Assembly (NCBI GenBank): GCA_017307505.1
Contig: JAFKEE010000061.1
Location: forward strand, 1-64,000
Reading direction: 5' to 3'
Length of the DNA stretch: 64,000 nt
DNA from: Acidobacteriota bacterium
GTDB taxonomy: Bacteria > Acidobacteriota > Terriglobia > Bryobacterales > Bryobacteraceae
The notes under the pieces were generated by a model. The model was not told where the DNA came from. It made no database searches and saw only the letters and a program-made list of their open reading frames with translations. The position numbers and the translations under genes were made by a program. This document shows positions 53,877-63,089 of the stretch, piece by piece. How positions within the stretch are numbered: position 1 is the stretch's first letter; the number at the start of each line of letters is the position of its first letter.

Positions 53877-56800
53877 ATGCAAAAGAAATTTCGAATGCTT
53901 CTAGCTGCCGCTGTCTTCGCGGCCATCCCCATGTTTGCTCAGGAAGTGCGCGCCAGTCTGTCTGGCGTCGTGAGTGATCCGGTGGGGGCTGCGGTCCCCG
54001 GTGTCACCGTCATCCTCACCAGTGTGGAGCGCAACGTCTCCACCACAACAGAAACCAATGAACAGGGCAACTATCTCTTCCCCTTCGTCGTGTCCGGCAA
54101 GTACACCCTCACCATCGAGCGCGCTGGCTTCAAGAAGTACGTTCGCCAGAACATCATCCTGGAGGCCCAGGACAAAGCGCGCGCCGACGTCGCCCTTGAA
54201 GTAGGCGACATGACGCAGAGCGTCAGCGTACAGGCGGACGTCTCGCAACTGCAGACCGAGACCGCCTCCCGCAGCCAGATCGTTTCCAATCAGCTCATCG
54301 CCAACCTGCCGACGCAGGGCCGCAACCCCTTCCAGATCGCCTGGGCCATGCCCGGCGTTGTGAAGACCGGCGACTGGCGCTATCTGCGCGCCTTCGATAC
54401 CGGCGGCATGTCCGGCTTCTCCATCAATGGCGGCAAAAAGGGCGATAACGAAGTCCTCATCGACGGCATCAGCAACGTGCGCGGCAACCGCAACGTCATC
54501 GGCGTGCCCTCCATGGAAGCCGTCCAGGAATTCAAGGTTCTCACCAATACCTACGACTCGCAGTATGGCCGCACCGGCGGCGGCATCGTCACCATCGTCT
54601 CGAAGTCCGGCGGCAACTCCTTCCACGGCACCGCCTATGAGTACTTCCAGGCGGAAGAGCTCAACGCCAACCAGTCGGAACTGAACTCAGCCGGCCAGAA
54701 GAAGCCCCCGATGAATATCAATACCTTCGGCTTCCAGGCCAGCGGACCCATCTTCATCCCCAAGGTCTTCGACGGCCGCAACAAGCTCTTCTTCCTGCTC
54801 TCCTACGAGGGGCTGCGGCAGCGCTCGGCTGACCCGGGCGCCGTTACGTTCCCGCTCGATCCCTGGCGCACCGGCAACTTCTCGGGCCTCCTGAATGCCC
54901 AGAACAACGCCGTCACCATTTACGATCCGCTGACCACCGATGCCTCCGGCAACCGCACCCCCTTCGCCGGCAACATCATCCCCTCCAACCGCATCAACCC
55001 GGTCGCGGCCAACGTACTGAAGGACTATCCTTCTCCCAACGCGCCCGGCACCGGCCCGGCGCGCATCAACAACTACATCTATCCGTCGCGCTGGGTCGCC
55101 GACATGAACGCCTGGAACGGCCGGCTGGACTATCGCCTGAACGATCGCAACACGATCTACTTCCGCTATGGCCAGGCGCCCTTCTCCGAGTACCGCGCCC
55201 TGGTCTGGAACGGTTCCAACGCCGCCGAACCCACCGGCAACGCGCCGCTCATCCGCAACGGCCGCAACTGGGTGGCCGACTGGACCACCATCCTCTCGCC
55301 CACGATGACCTTCAACCTGCGCGGCGGCCTCGCCCGCTGGGAAACCTCCAGCGGCAACAGCTTCGGCGCCAACTACAATCCCGCCCAGCTTGGCTTCGCC
55401 CAGAGCCTGGTCTCGCAGTTGACCCGCTTCCAGTACCCGCGGTTCGATTTCAGCGACACCTACCAGTCGATCGGTTCCGGCAACAGCGTGTTCAACGCTT
55501 CGCCGTCCGACACCTACACCCTGCAGCCGAACCTGAACATTGTCCATGGCAACCACACCCTGAAGTTCGGGGGCGAGTTCCGCCGCTACAACGACAACTC
55601 GAACAACCCCGGCGCCTCCAGCGGCGTGTACGGCTTCAGCCGCGCCTGGACCCAGGCCAAGGCCCTCCAGTCGGACGCCGTCAGCGGCAATGAGATCGCC
55701 AGCTTCCTGCTGGGCGCCCCGAACACCGCCTACGTCGAACGCAACATCGACCCGGCGTACAGGAACTACTACTTCGCGAGCTTCATTCAGGACGACTGGC
55801 GCGTGAACAACCGCCTCACCCTGAACTTCGGGCTGCGTTGGGACTACGAGCAGCCCCTCGTCGAACGCTACAACCGCATGCTGGGCGCCTTCAACTTCGC
55901 CACCCCCAGCCCCATCGCCGCTCAGGTCTCCGGCCTCTCGCTTGTCGGTGTGCCCACCTTCGCGGGTGTCGCGGGCCAGCCTCGCGGCGCCTTCGGCACG
56001 GACAAGAACAACTGGCAGCCGCGCGTCGGCGCCGCTTACCGCATCGCCCCCACGTGGGTCATCCGCGGCGGCTACGGCATCTACTACCTCGGCCAGAACG
56101 AACGCGGCGAAGCCCAGGGCTTCAGCCAGCGCACCAACGCCATCACGACAACGGACGGCGGCTTCAAACCCGCGGTGGATCTCACCAATGCCTTCACCAA
56201 CCAGGCCGGCGGCCTGCTGCTGAGCCCGGTCGGCGCCAGCCAGGGCGCTTCCAGCTTCCTGGGCCAGTCGATGACGGTGAACTACTTCAACCGTCCCCTG
56301 CCCTACACCCACCAGTTCTCCTTCGACATCCAGCACGAACTGCCGGGCAACATGCTGGCTGAGATCGGCTATGCCGGCAATGTCAGCCGGAAACTGCCGA
56401 TCAACGTGAGCAACTACAATGCGGTGCCGGCCACCTATCTGGGCCGCCGCACCTCCACCGGCGCCATCGACACCGCCTGGTACAACGCCCCGGTCGCGAA
56501 TCCGATGGCCGGTCTGATCCCGAACAACGCGGGCCTGAACGGCGCCACCACCCCCCGCCAGAACCTGCTGTTCCCCTTCCCGCAGTTCTCGGGCATCAAC
56601 ATCAACAACCTGCCTATCGGCGGCCAGAACTACAATGGCCTGCAGACGCGCCTCACCAAGCGCTTCTCGCGCGGCCTCACCTTTGTCGCCAGCTACTCCT
56701 GGAGCAAGACCCTCGAACAGCTCACCCTGCTCAATGCTCAGGACCTGAACCTCGGCAACGTCTATGCGACCCCGGTTGAGAACCGGTCGGCCCAGGAAAC

Positions 56801-57362
56801 CGACATTCCGCACAAGTTCTCGTTCGCGGGTGTCTATGAACTGCCCTTCGGCCGCGGCCGGTCGTTCGGCAACAACATGAACAAGGTCGCCGATGCCGTC
56901 CTGGGCGGCTGGCAGGTGAACTGGAACCTCACCCTGCAGAGCGGCTGGGCCCTCGATTACCCCAACGCCAAACAGGCCATCGCAGGCGACGGTAAGCCTA
57001 CCGACGCCCAGAAGGCACAGGGCTATCTGTTCAACGTCGACCTGTGGGCCGATCCGGCCAACCCGGGGAAACGCGTCGCCCAGCAGGAACCCTTCACGCT
57101 GCGCGACTTCCCCACCCGCTTCGGTGGCGCGCGCGTGCCCGGCTACAAGAACATCGACGCCTCCGTGGCCAAGAACTTCCGCATCACGGAATCCATCAAG
57201 CTGCAGTTCCGCGGCGAAATGGTTAACGCCACCAACACGCCCTGGTTCTCGCGCCTCGCCAACAACGGCACCAACGTGACCAACGCCAACTTCGGCAAGC
57301 TCGACATCACGCAGCGCAATCTCCCGCGCTTCGTGAAGCTCGTCCTCAACCTGAGCTGGTAG
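53877..57362 (+). CDS. Second Oar-like TonB-dependent receptor
   Basis: A 1161-residue outer-membrane protein. The signal peptide (LLAAAVFAAIPMFAQ) precedes a carboxypeptidase-regulatory-like domain (about 22-105: ASLSGVVSDPVGAAVPGVTV, VSGKYTLTIERAGFKKYV). A plug follows (NLPTQGRNPFQIAWAMPGVV, DSQYGRTGGGIVTIVSKSGGNSFHG), then a long barrel ending FVKLVLNLSW. Domain order is the same as in the receptor at 23350-27129, but the sequences are clearly diverged. It is monocistronic with its own terminator. Confidence 0.93.
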   Translation: MQKKFRMLLAAAVFAAIPMFAQEVRASLSGVVSDPVGAAVPGVTVILTSVERNVSTTTETNEQGNYLFPFVVSGKYTLTIERAGFKKYVRQNIILEAQDKARADVALEVGDMTQSVSVQADVSQLQTETASRSQIVSNQLIANLPTQGRNPFQIAWAMPGVVKTGDWRYLRAFDTGGMSGFSINGGKKGDNEVLIDGISNVRGNRNVIGVPSMEAVQEFKVLTNTYDSQYGRTGGGIVTIVSKSGGNSFHGTAYEYFQAEELNANQSELNSAGQKKPPMNINTFGFQASGPIFIPKVFDGRNKLFFLLSYEGLRQRSADPGAVTFPLDPWRTGNFSGLLNAQNNAVTIYDPLTTDASGNRTPFAGNIIPSNRINPVAANVLKDYPSPNAPGTGPARINNYIYPSRWVADMNAWNGRLDYRLNDRNTIYFRYGQAPFSEYRALVWNGSNAAEPTGNAPLIRNGRNWVADWTTILSPTMTFNLRGGLARWETSSGNSFGANYNPAQLGFAQSLVSQLTRFQYPRFDFSDTYQSIGSGNSVFNASPSDTYTLQPNLNIVHGNHTLKFGGEFRRYNDNSNNPGASSGVYGFSRAWTQAKALQSDAVSGNEIASFLLGAPNTAYVERNIDPAYRNYYFASFIQDDWRVNNRLTLNFGLRWDYEQPLVERYNRMLGAFNFATPSPIAAQVSGLSLVGVPTFAGVAGQPRGAFGTDKNNWQPRVGAAYRIAPTWVIRGGYGIYYLGQNERGEAQGFSQRTNAITTTDGGFKPAVDLTNAFTNQAGGLLLSPVGASQGASSFLGQSMTVNYFNRPLPYTHQFSFDIQHELPGNMLAEIGYAGNVSRKLPINVSNYNAVPATYLGRRTSTGAIDTAWYNAPVANPMAGLIPNNAGLNGATTPRQNLLFPFPQFSGININNLPIGGQNYNGLQTRLTKRFSRGLTFVASYSWSKTLEQLTLLNAQDLNLGNVYATPVENRSAQETDIPHKFSFAGVYELPFGRGRSFGNNMNKVADAVLGGWQVNWNLTLQSGWALDYPNAKQAIAGDGKPTDAQKAQGYLFNVDLWADPANPGKRVAQQEPFTLRDFPTRFGGARVPGYKNIDASVAKNFRITESIKLQFRGEMVNATNTPWFSRLANNGTNVTNANFGKLDITQRNLPRFVKLVLNLSW

Positions 57363-57383
57363 TTCATCTCAGCAGCAACGCAG

Positions 57384-57418
57384 AAAGGGCGGGACCTCCA
57401 TCGAGGTCCCGCCCTTTT
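57384..57418 (+). terminator. Rho-independent terminator of the TonB-receptor gene
   Basis: GGGCGGGACCTC (57387-57398) pairs perfectly with GAGGTCCCGCCC (57403-57414) across a CATC loop and is followed by TTTTGTTTTT. The preceding AAA extends the stem. It lies 22 bp past the stop. Because the pyrC gene ends at 57438 on the other strand, it may also serve that operon. Confidence 0.93.
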
Positions 57419-57437
57419 GTTTTTCCTTCCGCCTTAA

Positions 57438-58733
57438 TTAGAAGCCGGGTGCCCGCCACACCACATCGCCATTGACGATGGTCAGGATGGGTCCACCGCG
57501 GAAAGTACGGCCGCTAAAGGGTGTGTTGCTCGACTTCGACAGGCTGTTTTTCACGTCATAGACCCACGGATACTCCGGATGGAACACCGTGACGTCACCG
57601 ACATAACCAGGCTTCAGCGCGCCGCGCGCCAGTTCGTTCTTCCAGCCGATTACCCGCGCCGGCTGCGACGTGTACAGCGCAATCAGCCTGGGTAGACTGA
57701 TCAGGCCTGAGTGGACCAGCACTTCCAGGGAGACGCCCAGCGCGGTTTCCAGCCCGATGATGCCGAACGGGCACCGCTCGAACTCCTGCATTTTGTCGTC
57801 ACCCGCGTGCGGAGCGTGGTCCGTCGCCAGGCAGTCGATCGCTCCGTTTACAACGCCGTCCACCACCGCCATGACATCGTGTTCGCAGCGCAGCGGAGGC
57901 TTCATCTTGTACGCGGAATCGTACGGTTTCATCTGTCCCGTATCGAGGGCGATGTGGTGCTGAGTGGCTTCCGCCGTCACCCGCAAACCACGCTGCTTGG
58001 CATAGGCAACCATCGCCACGGCGTTCTTCGTCGAGATGTGAGCGACGTGGTAGCGCACACCCGTCAGCTCCGCGAGAATGATGTCCCGCGCCACCATCAC
58101 ATCCTCTGAGGCGGATGGGATTCCGCGCAGGCCAAGGCGCACGCTGTCGTCGCACTCGTGCATGTCGCCGCCGGCGCTGAGGTTGAGATCCTCGCAGTGC
58201 TCAATCACCGGAATGTCCAGCGCCCGCGCCGTCTCCATCGCACGCCGGATCACCCGCGCATTCATCACCGGCTTGCCGTCGTCGCTGATCGCCACCGCGC
58301 CCGCCGCAATCATCGACCCGATGGAAGCCAACTCCTCGCCGTTGCTGCCCTTCGTGATTGCACCAATCGGGAAGACGTTGATCGCCGCCTTGCGCCGGGC
58401 GGTCTCGACGATGTACTTCGTCACCGTGACCGAGTCGTTCACCGGGTTCGTATTCGGCATGCAGCATACGGTGGTGAAGCCGCCTGCCGCCGCCGCCTGC
58501 GTACCCGTCTCGATGGTCTCGGCGTGTTCAAACCCGGGCTCGCGCAGATGCACATGGATGTCGATGAAGCCCGGAGCCACCACCAGGCCCGCCGCGTCAA
58601 TCACCTCCGCTCCGGAAGTGCTGAGCCCCGGACCTACGCCGGCAATGCGGCCGTCCTCTATGAGCACATCGGCCACTGCGTCGTGGCCGGTTTCGGGGCA
58701 GATCACCCGCCCGTTTTGGATCAGCAGTTTCAC
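57438..58733 (-). CDS. pyrC: Dihydroorotase
   Basis: A 431-residue class I dihydroorotase. The zinc ligands begin with DIHVHLREPG (His60, His62); IEHCED and HVAHISTKNAV supply further histidines and CLATDHAPH the catalytic Asp. PVNDSVTVTKYIVE and GLETALGVSLEVL are typical of the PyrC partner of aspartate carbamoyltransferase. The GTG start overlaps the pyrB stop (GTGA). Third enzyme of UMP synthesis. Confidence 0.97.
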   Translation of the reverse strand: MKLLIQNGRVICPETGHDAVADVLIEDGRIAGVGPGLSTSGAEVIDAAGLVVAPGFIDIHVHLREPGFEHAETIETGTQAAAAGGFTTVCCMPNTNPVNDSVTVTKYIVETARRKAAINVFPIGAITKGSNGEELASIGSMIAAGAVAISDDGKPVMNARVIRRAMETARALDIPVIEHCEDLNLSAGGDMHECDDSVRLGLRGIPSASEDVMVARDIILAELTGVRYHVAHISTKNAVAMVAYAKQRGLRVTAEATQHHIALDTGQMKPYDSAYKMKPPLRCEHDVMAVVDGVVNGAIDCLATDHAPHAGDDKMQEFERCPFGIIGLETALGVSLEVLVHSGLISLPRLIALYTSQPARVIGWKNELARGALKPGYVGDVTVFHPEYPWVYDVKNSLSKSSNTPFSGRTFRGGPILTIVNGDVVWRAPGF

Positions 58734-59641
58734 TGCAGCAGCACCCTTTCCAGAACTGCCATGCGGACGGAAACCCCGTTCTCCACCTGGCTGAGAATCA
58801 TCGATTGTTGGGAGTCGGCGACCTCCGAAGAGATCTCCCGGCCCCGGTTCATCGGCCCCGGGTGCATGACAATCGCGTCGGGCCGGGCCAGCGCCAGATT
58901 CTCCTGCCGCAATCCGTAGAAGCGGAAGTACTCGCCCGCGGGCATGGCGGGCTCGTGGATCCGTTCCAATTGCACGCGCAGCATCATGATGACGTCGGCG
59001 TCCTTCACCGCCCGCCGCAGATCATACTCCAGCGTGACCCCGCTGGCCACCCGGGCCATTTCGCGGGGCAGCAGCATGGGCGGCCCGCAGAGCACCAGGT
59101 CCACGCCGAACTTGGCCAGCAGATGGATGTTCGATCGCGCCACGCGGCTATGTGCAATGTCGCCGATGATCGCCACGCGCAGCCCTTCCAGGCGGCCGCA
59201 GCGGTCCAGGATCGTCCTGGCGTCCAGCAGCGCCTGCGTGGGATGCTCGTGCGTCCCGTCACCGGCATTCACGATCGGCGTCGTCAGGTGGCGCGACAGA
59301 AAGTGCGGCGCGCCCGACGCGGCATGCCGCATCACAATCGCCGACGGCCTCATCGCCACCAGAGTGTTGATCGTGTCGACGAGGCTTTCGCCTTTGGAGA
59401 CACTGGACCCCGAGGCGGTGATACTCAACGTGTCGGCCCCCAGTCGTTTGGCGGCGATCTCGAAACTCGAGCGTGTGCGCGTGGAGTTTTCGAAGAACAT
59501 GTTCACCACCAGACGGCCGGTGCAGGTGTTCACTTTGGCGAACGTCTGTCCGCCATGAGGCTGGAAGGCGCGGGCGCGCTCGAGGATCTGCTCGATCTCG
59601 CCGCGCTCGATTCCTTCAATTCCGAGCAGGCCCTTCGGCAT
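58730..59641 (-). CDS. pyrB: Aspartate carbamoyltransferase catalytic subunit
   Basis: A 303-residue enzyme. FFENSTRTRSSFEIAAKRLGAD is the carbamoyl-phosphate site; NAGDGTHEHPTQALLDARTI holds the HPTQ motif. RVQLERIHEPAMPAG and AIVMHPGPMNRGREI are C-terminal active-site loops. No pyrI regulatory gene is present, and the enzyme probably forms a complex with the adjacent dihydroorotase. It lies 12 bp after pyrR. Confidence 0.97.
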   Translation of the reverse strand: MPKGLLGIEGIERGEIEQILERARAFQPHGGQTFAKVNTCTGRLVVNMFFENSTRTRSSFEIAAKRLGADTLSITASGSSVSKGESLVDTINTLVAMRPSAIVMRHAASGAPHFLSRHLTTPIVNAGDGTHEHPTQALLDARTILDRCGRLEGLRVAIIGDIAHSRVARSNIHLLAKFGVDLVLCGPPMLLPREMARVASGVTLEYDLRRAVKDADVIMMLRVQLERIHEPAMPAGEYFRFYGLRQENLALARPDAIVMHPGPMNRGREISSEVADSQQSMILSQVENGVSVRMAVLERVLLQ

Positions 59642-59653
59642 CGCCGTGCCTCC

Positions 59654-60205
59654 TCAATCGACCTTTTCCACCAGCAGCACTTTTTCGAGCTGATCGATCT
59701 CCTGGAATTTCACCTCGATGATTTCACGCGACGAGGTGGGCACCTTGCGGCCGACATACTGCGCTTCGATCGGCAGTTCGCGGTGGCCGCGGTCGATCAG
59801 GACCAGCAATTGAACCCGTGCCGGGCGGCCCAGTTCAAACAGTGCATCCAGGGCGGCGCGGATCGTGCGGCCCGTGTAGAGCACGTCATCCATCAGCACC
59901 ACGTCTTTGCCAAGCACGGAGAAGTCGATCTTGGTGTCGCTGACAACAGGCTTCGGACCCACGGTCGACAGGTCGTCCCTGTAGAGCTTGATGTCCAGCA
60001 CGCCCACCGGAACAGTTACCTTTTCGAGCTCCTCGATCTTCTTGGCCAGGCGCTGCGCCATCGGGATCCCACGCCGCCGGATGCCGATAAACGCCAGTTT
60101 TTCAAGGTCAATGGTTTTTTCCAGCACCTCGTGAGCGAGCCGCACCAGGGTACGGTCGATCTCGGAGGCACTCATCAGTTGGGCTTTTTCTCGCGTTGCG
60201 CTCAT
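59654..60205 (-). CDS. pyrR: PyrR bifunctional regulator/uracil phosphoribosyltransferase
   Basis: A 183-residue phosphoribosyltransferase-fold protein. VVLMDDVLYTGRTIRAALDAL is the PRPP-binding motif and GIRRRGIPMAQRLAKKI is the N-terminal phosphate loop. In many bacteria PyrR binds the leader or intergenic RNA of the pyr operon. Here only 19 bp lie upstream to the next gene and 12 bp downstream to pyrB, so no room for a classical attenuator is visible nearby. Confidence 0.95.
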   Translation of the reverse strand: MSATREKAQLMSASEIDRTLVRLAHEVLEKTIDLEKLAFIGIRRRGIPMAQRLAKKIEELEKVTVPVGVLDIKLYRDDLSTVGPKPVVSDTKIDFSVLGKDVVLMDDVLYTGRTIRAALDALFELGRPARVQLLVLIDRGHRELPIEAQYVGRKVPTSSREIIEVKFQEIDQLEKVLLVEKVD

Positions 60206-60224
60206 CGCAGATCAGTTTACTACT

Positions 60225-60536
60225 TCAGTACCTCTTCATCCTCCTCCGCATGCGCTTGACAATCTTCTCAATCTCATCCAGATCCTTGAGCGACTTGAGC
60301 GCCAGCACGTGCCCCTGGTTCTTCTTCGTCTCTTCCTCGATGGAGTCTGTGAGCTTCCGCAGCTCTTCCAGGTCCTTGAGGTTTGCTTTGTAGTCGGCCT
60401 TCAGAATCTCTTCCGATTGCAGCTTTCCGTTTGGCAGGCGCTTGGCCTCCGGATCTTCGCCGGGCGGCTGCGGGAACTGAGCCGGCAGCGAAAACGCAAA
60501 CGCAAAGCCCGCTACAGGCAGCAGGCAAAGGGTCAA
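60225..60536 (-). CDS. Small exported protein with charged helical C terminus
   Basis: About 103 residues. A signal-like segment (TLCLLPVAGFAFAFSLPAQ) leads into a charged helix (LQSEEILKADYKANLKDLEELRKLTDSIEEETKKNQGHV) and a very basic end (VKRMRRRMKRY). The start is uncertain: TTG at 60536 places the signal peptide at the N terminus, while an ATG at 60587 would overlap the divergent homoserine dehydrogenase gene. It lies 19 bp before pyrR on the same strand. Function unknown. Confidence 0.55.
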   Translation of the reverse strand: MTLCLLPVAGFAFAFSLPAQFPQPPGEDPEAKRLPNGKLQSEEILKADYKANLKDLEELRKLTDSIEEETKKNQGHVLALKSLKDLDEIEKIVKRMRRRMKRY

Positions 60537-60564
60537 GCCTCGCCAATTGCTAAACTTGCTACTA

Positions 60565-61869
60565 ATGAAGGACGTTAATCTAGGCATCGTCGGCCTCGGC
60601 AATGTCGGCAGTGGCACTCTAACCATTCTGGCTGAAAACGGGGATGAGATCGCCCGCAAGCTGGGCTTTCGTTTGAATGTGGCCGCGGTCTGTTCGCGCA
60701 ACGTGAAGTCCAAGACGCTGCCCGCCGGCCTTGCACCGAAACTGGTCACTACGGACTGGCGCGAGGTCGTCTCGCATCCGGATGTCGACATCGTGGCCGA
60801 GCTGATCGGCGGCACCGGCACCGCGCGCGAAGTGGTCGAAGGCGCCATCGCCGCCGGCAAATCCGTCGTGACCGCCAACAAGGAACTGGTGGCGCTGGAA
60901 GGCGTCTCCATCTGGAGGAAGGCCGAAGCGCAGGGCGTCACGCTCGCCATGGAAGCTTCCGTCTGCGGCGGCATCCCGATCCACGCCGTGTTGCGGGAAG
61001 GCATCGCCGGCGACCACATCGAGACCTTGTTCGGCATCCTGAACGGCACCAGCAACTACATCCTTACCGAGATTGAGGAGAACGGTTCGGCCTTCAATGA
61101 CGTATTGGCCGAAGCGCAGCGGCTCGGCTATGCCGAAGCGGACCCGACCGCCGACGTCGACGGCTTTGACGCGCGCTCCAAACTGGCGCTTCTGGCATCG
61201 CTCGCTTTCGGTGTCCAGCTCGCTCCGGGTGACATCCCCACCGAGGGTATCCGGCGCATCAGCCCCATTGATTTCCACTACGCCAAGCAGCTGGATTGCA
61301 CGATTAAGCTGCTGTGCTCCGCGCGCCGCGTCAAAGAGGGCCTGTTCGTCTCCGTGCGTCCCGCTTTGCTTTCGAAGCGGACCATCATGGCCGGCGTGAA
61401 GGGCGCTTACAATGCGGTTTGGTCGCGGGGCAAGTTTGGCGCCGACACGTTCTACTACGGCCGCGGCGCGGGCCCGAACCCCACGGGCGTGGCCGTCGTC
61501 AGTGACTTGATGCGCGTCGCGCGCTCTCTGCGTCCTGAACCTGCCCATCGCGTGCCGCCGTTTGCCTTTACGGATCTGGCCGCAGCGAAGCCGCTTGAGA
61601 TCGGACTGCAGCACCGTCACTGGTACCTGCGCTTCCGCATCACCGACCAGCCGGGCATCATTCGCGACCTGTCCTCGATCCTGGCCGAGCACTCCATCTC
61701 GATCGACGCGGTGCTCCAGTTGCCGGATCTCGATAAGCACAACCTGCCGTTCGTCATCACGCTGGAGAACTCGCCCGAGTCCGCCGTCCGCGCGGCGGTC
61801 GAGAAGATGAGCAAGCTGCCGTTCATGGTGGAACCGCCTTTGGCCTTACCGATCGAGAGGGGTGTTTAG
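60565..61869 (+). CDS. hom: Homoserine dehydrogenase with C-terminal ACT domain
   Basis: A 434-residue enzyme that reduces aspartate semialdehyde to homoserine. GIVGLGNVGSGTL is the nucleotide-binding loop, TANKELVAL and GILNGTSNYILTEI are family signatures, and DGFDARSKLALLASLAFG follows. An ACT domain at about 350-425 (FRITDQPGIIRDLSSILAEHSISIDAVLQ) suggests feedback by threonine. The ATG at 60565 is preferred over an upstream alternative at 60547. The stop overlaps the methyltransferase start by one base. Confidence 0.96.
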   Translation: MKDVNLGIVGLGNVGSGTLTILAENGDEIARKLGFRLNVAAVCSRNVKSKTLPAGLAPKLVTTDWREVVSHPDVDIVAELIGGTGTAREVVEGAIAAGKSVVTANKELVALEGVSIWRKAEAQGVTLAMEASVCGGIPIHAVLREGIAGDHIETLFGILNGTSNYILTEIEENGSAFNDVLAEAQRLGYAEADPTADVDGFDARSKLALLASLAFGVQLAPGDIPTEGIRRISPIDFHYAKQLDCTIKLLCSARRVKEGLFVSVRPALLSKRTIMAGVKGAYNAVWSRGKFGADTFYYGRGAGPNPTGVAVVSDLMRVARSLRPEPAHRVPPFAFTDLAAAKPLEIGLQHRHWYLRFRITDQPGIIRDLSSILAEHSISIDAVLQLPDLDKHNLPFVITLENSPESAVRAAVEKMSKLPFMVEPPLALPIERGV

Positions 61870-62525
61870 TGAGATTTCTTCTACTCGGCTTGCTGGCGGT
61901 GGCCGCCTACGGGCAGGTCGCCGATAAAGCCAACGCGCGCTACCGCACAGCGGAAGGACGCGAAGGCATGCTCCTGACGCTGGGTGCGCCGGATCGTCCG
62001 GATCGCATCCACGCCGAGACCATCGTCAAGGTTCTCAAGGTCAAACCGGGCCAGACCGTGGCGGACATCGGGACCGGAGCCGGTGCGCTGCTCAGCGTAC
62101 TGGCGCCCGCTGTCGGCGAACAGGGGAAGGTCTATGCGGAGGACATCTTCGACGACTTCCTCAGCGCCGCGAAGAAGCGCCATGCCGGCTCGAAAAACAT
62201 CACGTTTGTGCTGGGCAACGAGAAGGACGTCAAGCTGCCGCAAGGGTGCTGCGACGTGGCTGTGACCGTCGACGCATACCATCATTACGACTATCCGGGG
62301 GAAATGCTCGCCTCGATTCACAAAGCGCTGAAGCCCGGCGGCCGCTTCGCGGTGGTCGACTACTACCGCCGGCCCAACGCGATGGGACCGGGCGGCAATG
62401 CCATGGAACACATCCGCATTGACAAGGATGCCGTCATCGCCGAAGTGCAGGCGAACGGATTCAAGCTGGTGGAGACCACCGACACGGTGAAGGACTCGCA
62501 GTACATCGCCGTGTTCTCGCGCTAG
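61869..62525 (+). CDS. Class I SAM-dependent methyltransferase, possibly exported
   Basis: A 218-residue protein. VADIGTGAGALLSVLAP is the SAM-binding glycine loop and HHYDYPGEMLASIHKALKPGGRFAVVDYYR the post-II segment. The first 16 residues (RFLLLGLLAVAAYGQ) look like a signal peptide, so it may act outside the cytoplasm, as in several acidobacterial and planctomycete relatives. The GTG start overlaps the hom stop (TAGTG), suggesting translational coupling. The end overlaps the hemerythrin gene by 4 bp. Confidence 0.85.
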   Translation: MRFLLLGLLAVAAYGQVADKANARYRTAEGREGMLLTLGAPDRPDRIHAETIVKVLKVKPGQTVADIGTGAGALLSVLAPAVGEQGKVYAEDIFDDFLSAAKKRHAGSKNITFVLGNEKDVKLPQGCCDVAVTVDAYHHYDYPGEMLASIHKALKPGGRFAVVDYYRRPNAMGPGGNAMEHIRIDKDAVIAEVQANGFKLVETTDTVKDSQYIAVFSR

Positions 62526-63040
62526 CGATTGCGCCGGGCTTTCATTTCGCCGGCGATCGTCTGGAGCACATCCTGGGGCAGGTGCTGGGCCGCATAGCTC
62601 TGCAGTGCGTCGTCTTCCGAGGCGATGTGCGCGCGATAGAGCGCGGTGAGACGGGAGACCAGATCTTTCACCTGCACAGTCTGATCCGGCTGGGCATAGA
62701 CCTGCTTCAACCTCGTGTAGAGCTGGTGCGCCTCGGCGTGGTCGTGCTCGAGACCCGCCAGATACGTGCGTTCGCCGGCCTCCAGCAGAGGCTTCAGACG
62801 CGGGAAGATGCTGAGTTCCTCGTCCTCGGTGTGCAGTTCGCCGCTTGTGTCCATGAAGCGGAAGGCGCTCTCGAACGCCTCCAGCGCCTGTTCCCGATGA
62901 GTCTCCAGGAACTCGGCGGCGCGCTCCATGGTGTCGAGACGCTCTTCGATGCGGCGATGACAGGCCTTGAGGTGTTCCAGCGGCGCATCCAGGGAGGAGC
63001 GCTCGGATTTCTTGGCAAAGAGGGCTTCCGCTCGAATCAT
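62522..63040 (-). CDS. Hemerythrin HHE-domain protein
   Basis: A 172-residue four-helix protein. The likely diiron ligands are His28, His70 with Glu74, His99 or His101, His138 and Glu142 (HLKACHRR, HTEDEELSIFP, HDHAEAHQLY, AHIASEDDAL). Such cytoplasmic proteins bind O2 or NO, or store and repair iron centres. A Crp-type operator lies 36-49 bp upstream. That operator matches the one before the radical SAM gene at 5582, so the two genes may respond to the same signal. Confidence 0.9.
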   Translation of the reverse strand: MIRAEALFAKKSERSSLDAPLEHLKACHRRIEERLDTMERAAEFLETHREQALEAFESAFRFMDTSGELHTEDEELSIFPRLKPLLEAGERTYLAGLEHDHAEAHQLYTRLKQVYAQPDQTVQVKDLVSRLTALYRAHIASEDDALQSYAAQHLPQDVLQTIAGEMKARRNR

Positions 63041-63075
63041 ACCTTTATTGTCATGGATTCGAGGCTCAAGCGTCG

Positions 63076-63089
63076 GTGACCGGAGTCAC
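63076..63089. promoter_or_regulatory. Crp/Fnr-type operator upstream of the hemerythrin gene
   Basis: GTGACCGGAGTCAC is a perfect inverted repeat with core GTGA-N6-TCAC. CGTCGGTGAC before the spacer and GTCACGG after it are identical to the site at 5628-5648. An AT-rich -10 candidate (GACAAT, 63047-63052) lies about 33 bp from its centre on the minus strand. It overlaps the stop codon of the upstream ASKHA-domain gene. Confidence 0.7.

Noticed and set aside
54687-56813. A 708-codon open frame on the minus strand
   Set aside because: It is antisense to the TonB receptor gene and made of Val/Gly/Ala/Glu-rich filler without recognisable domains.
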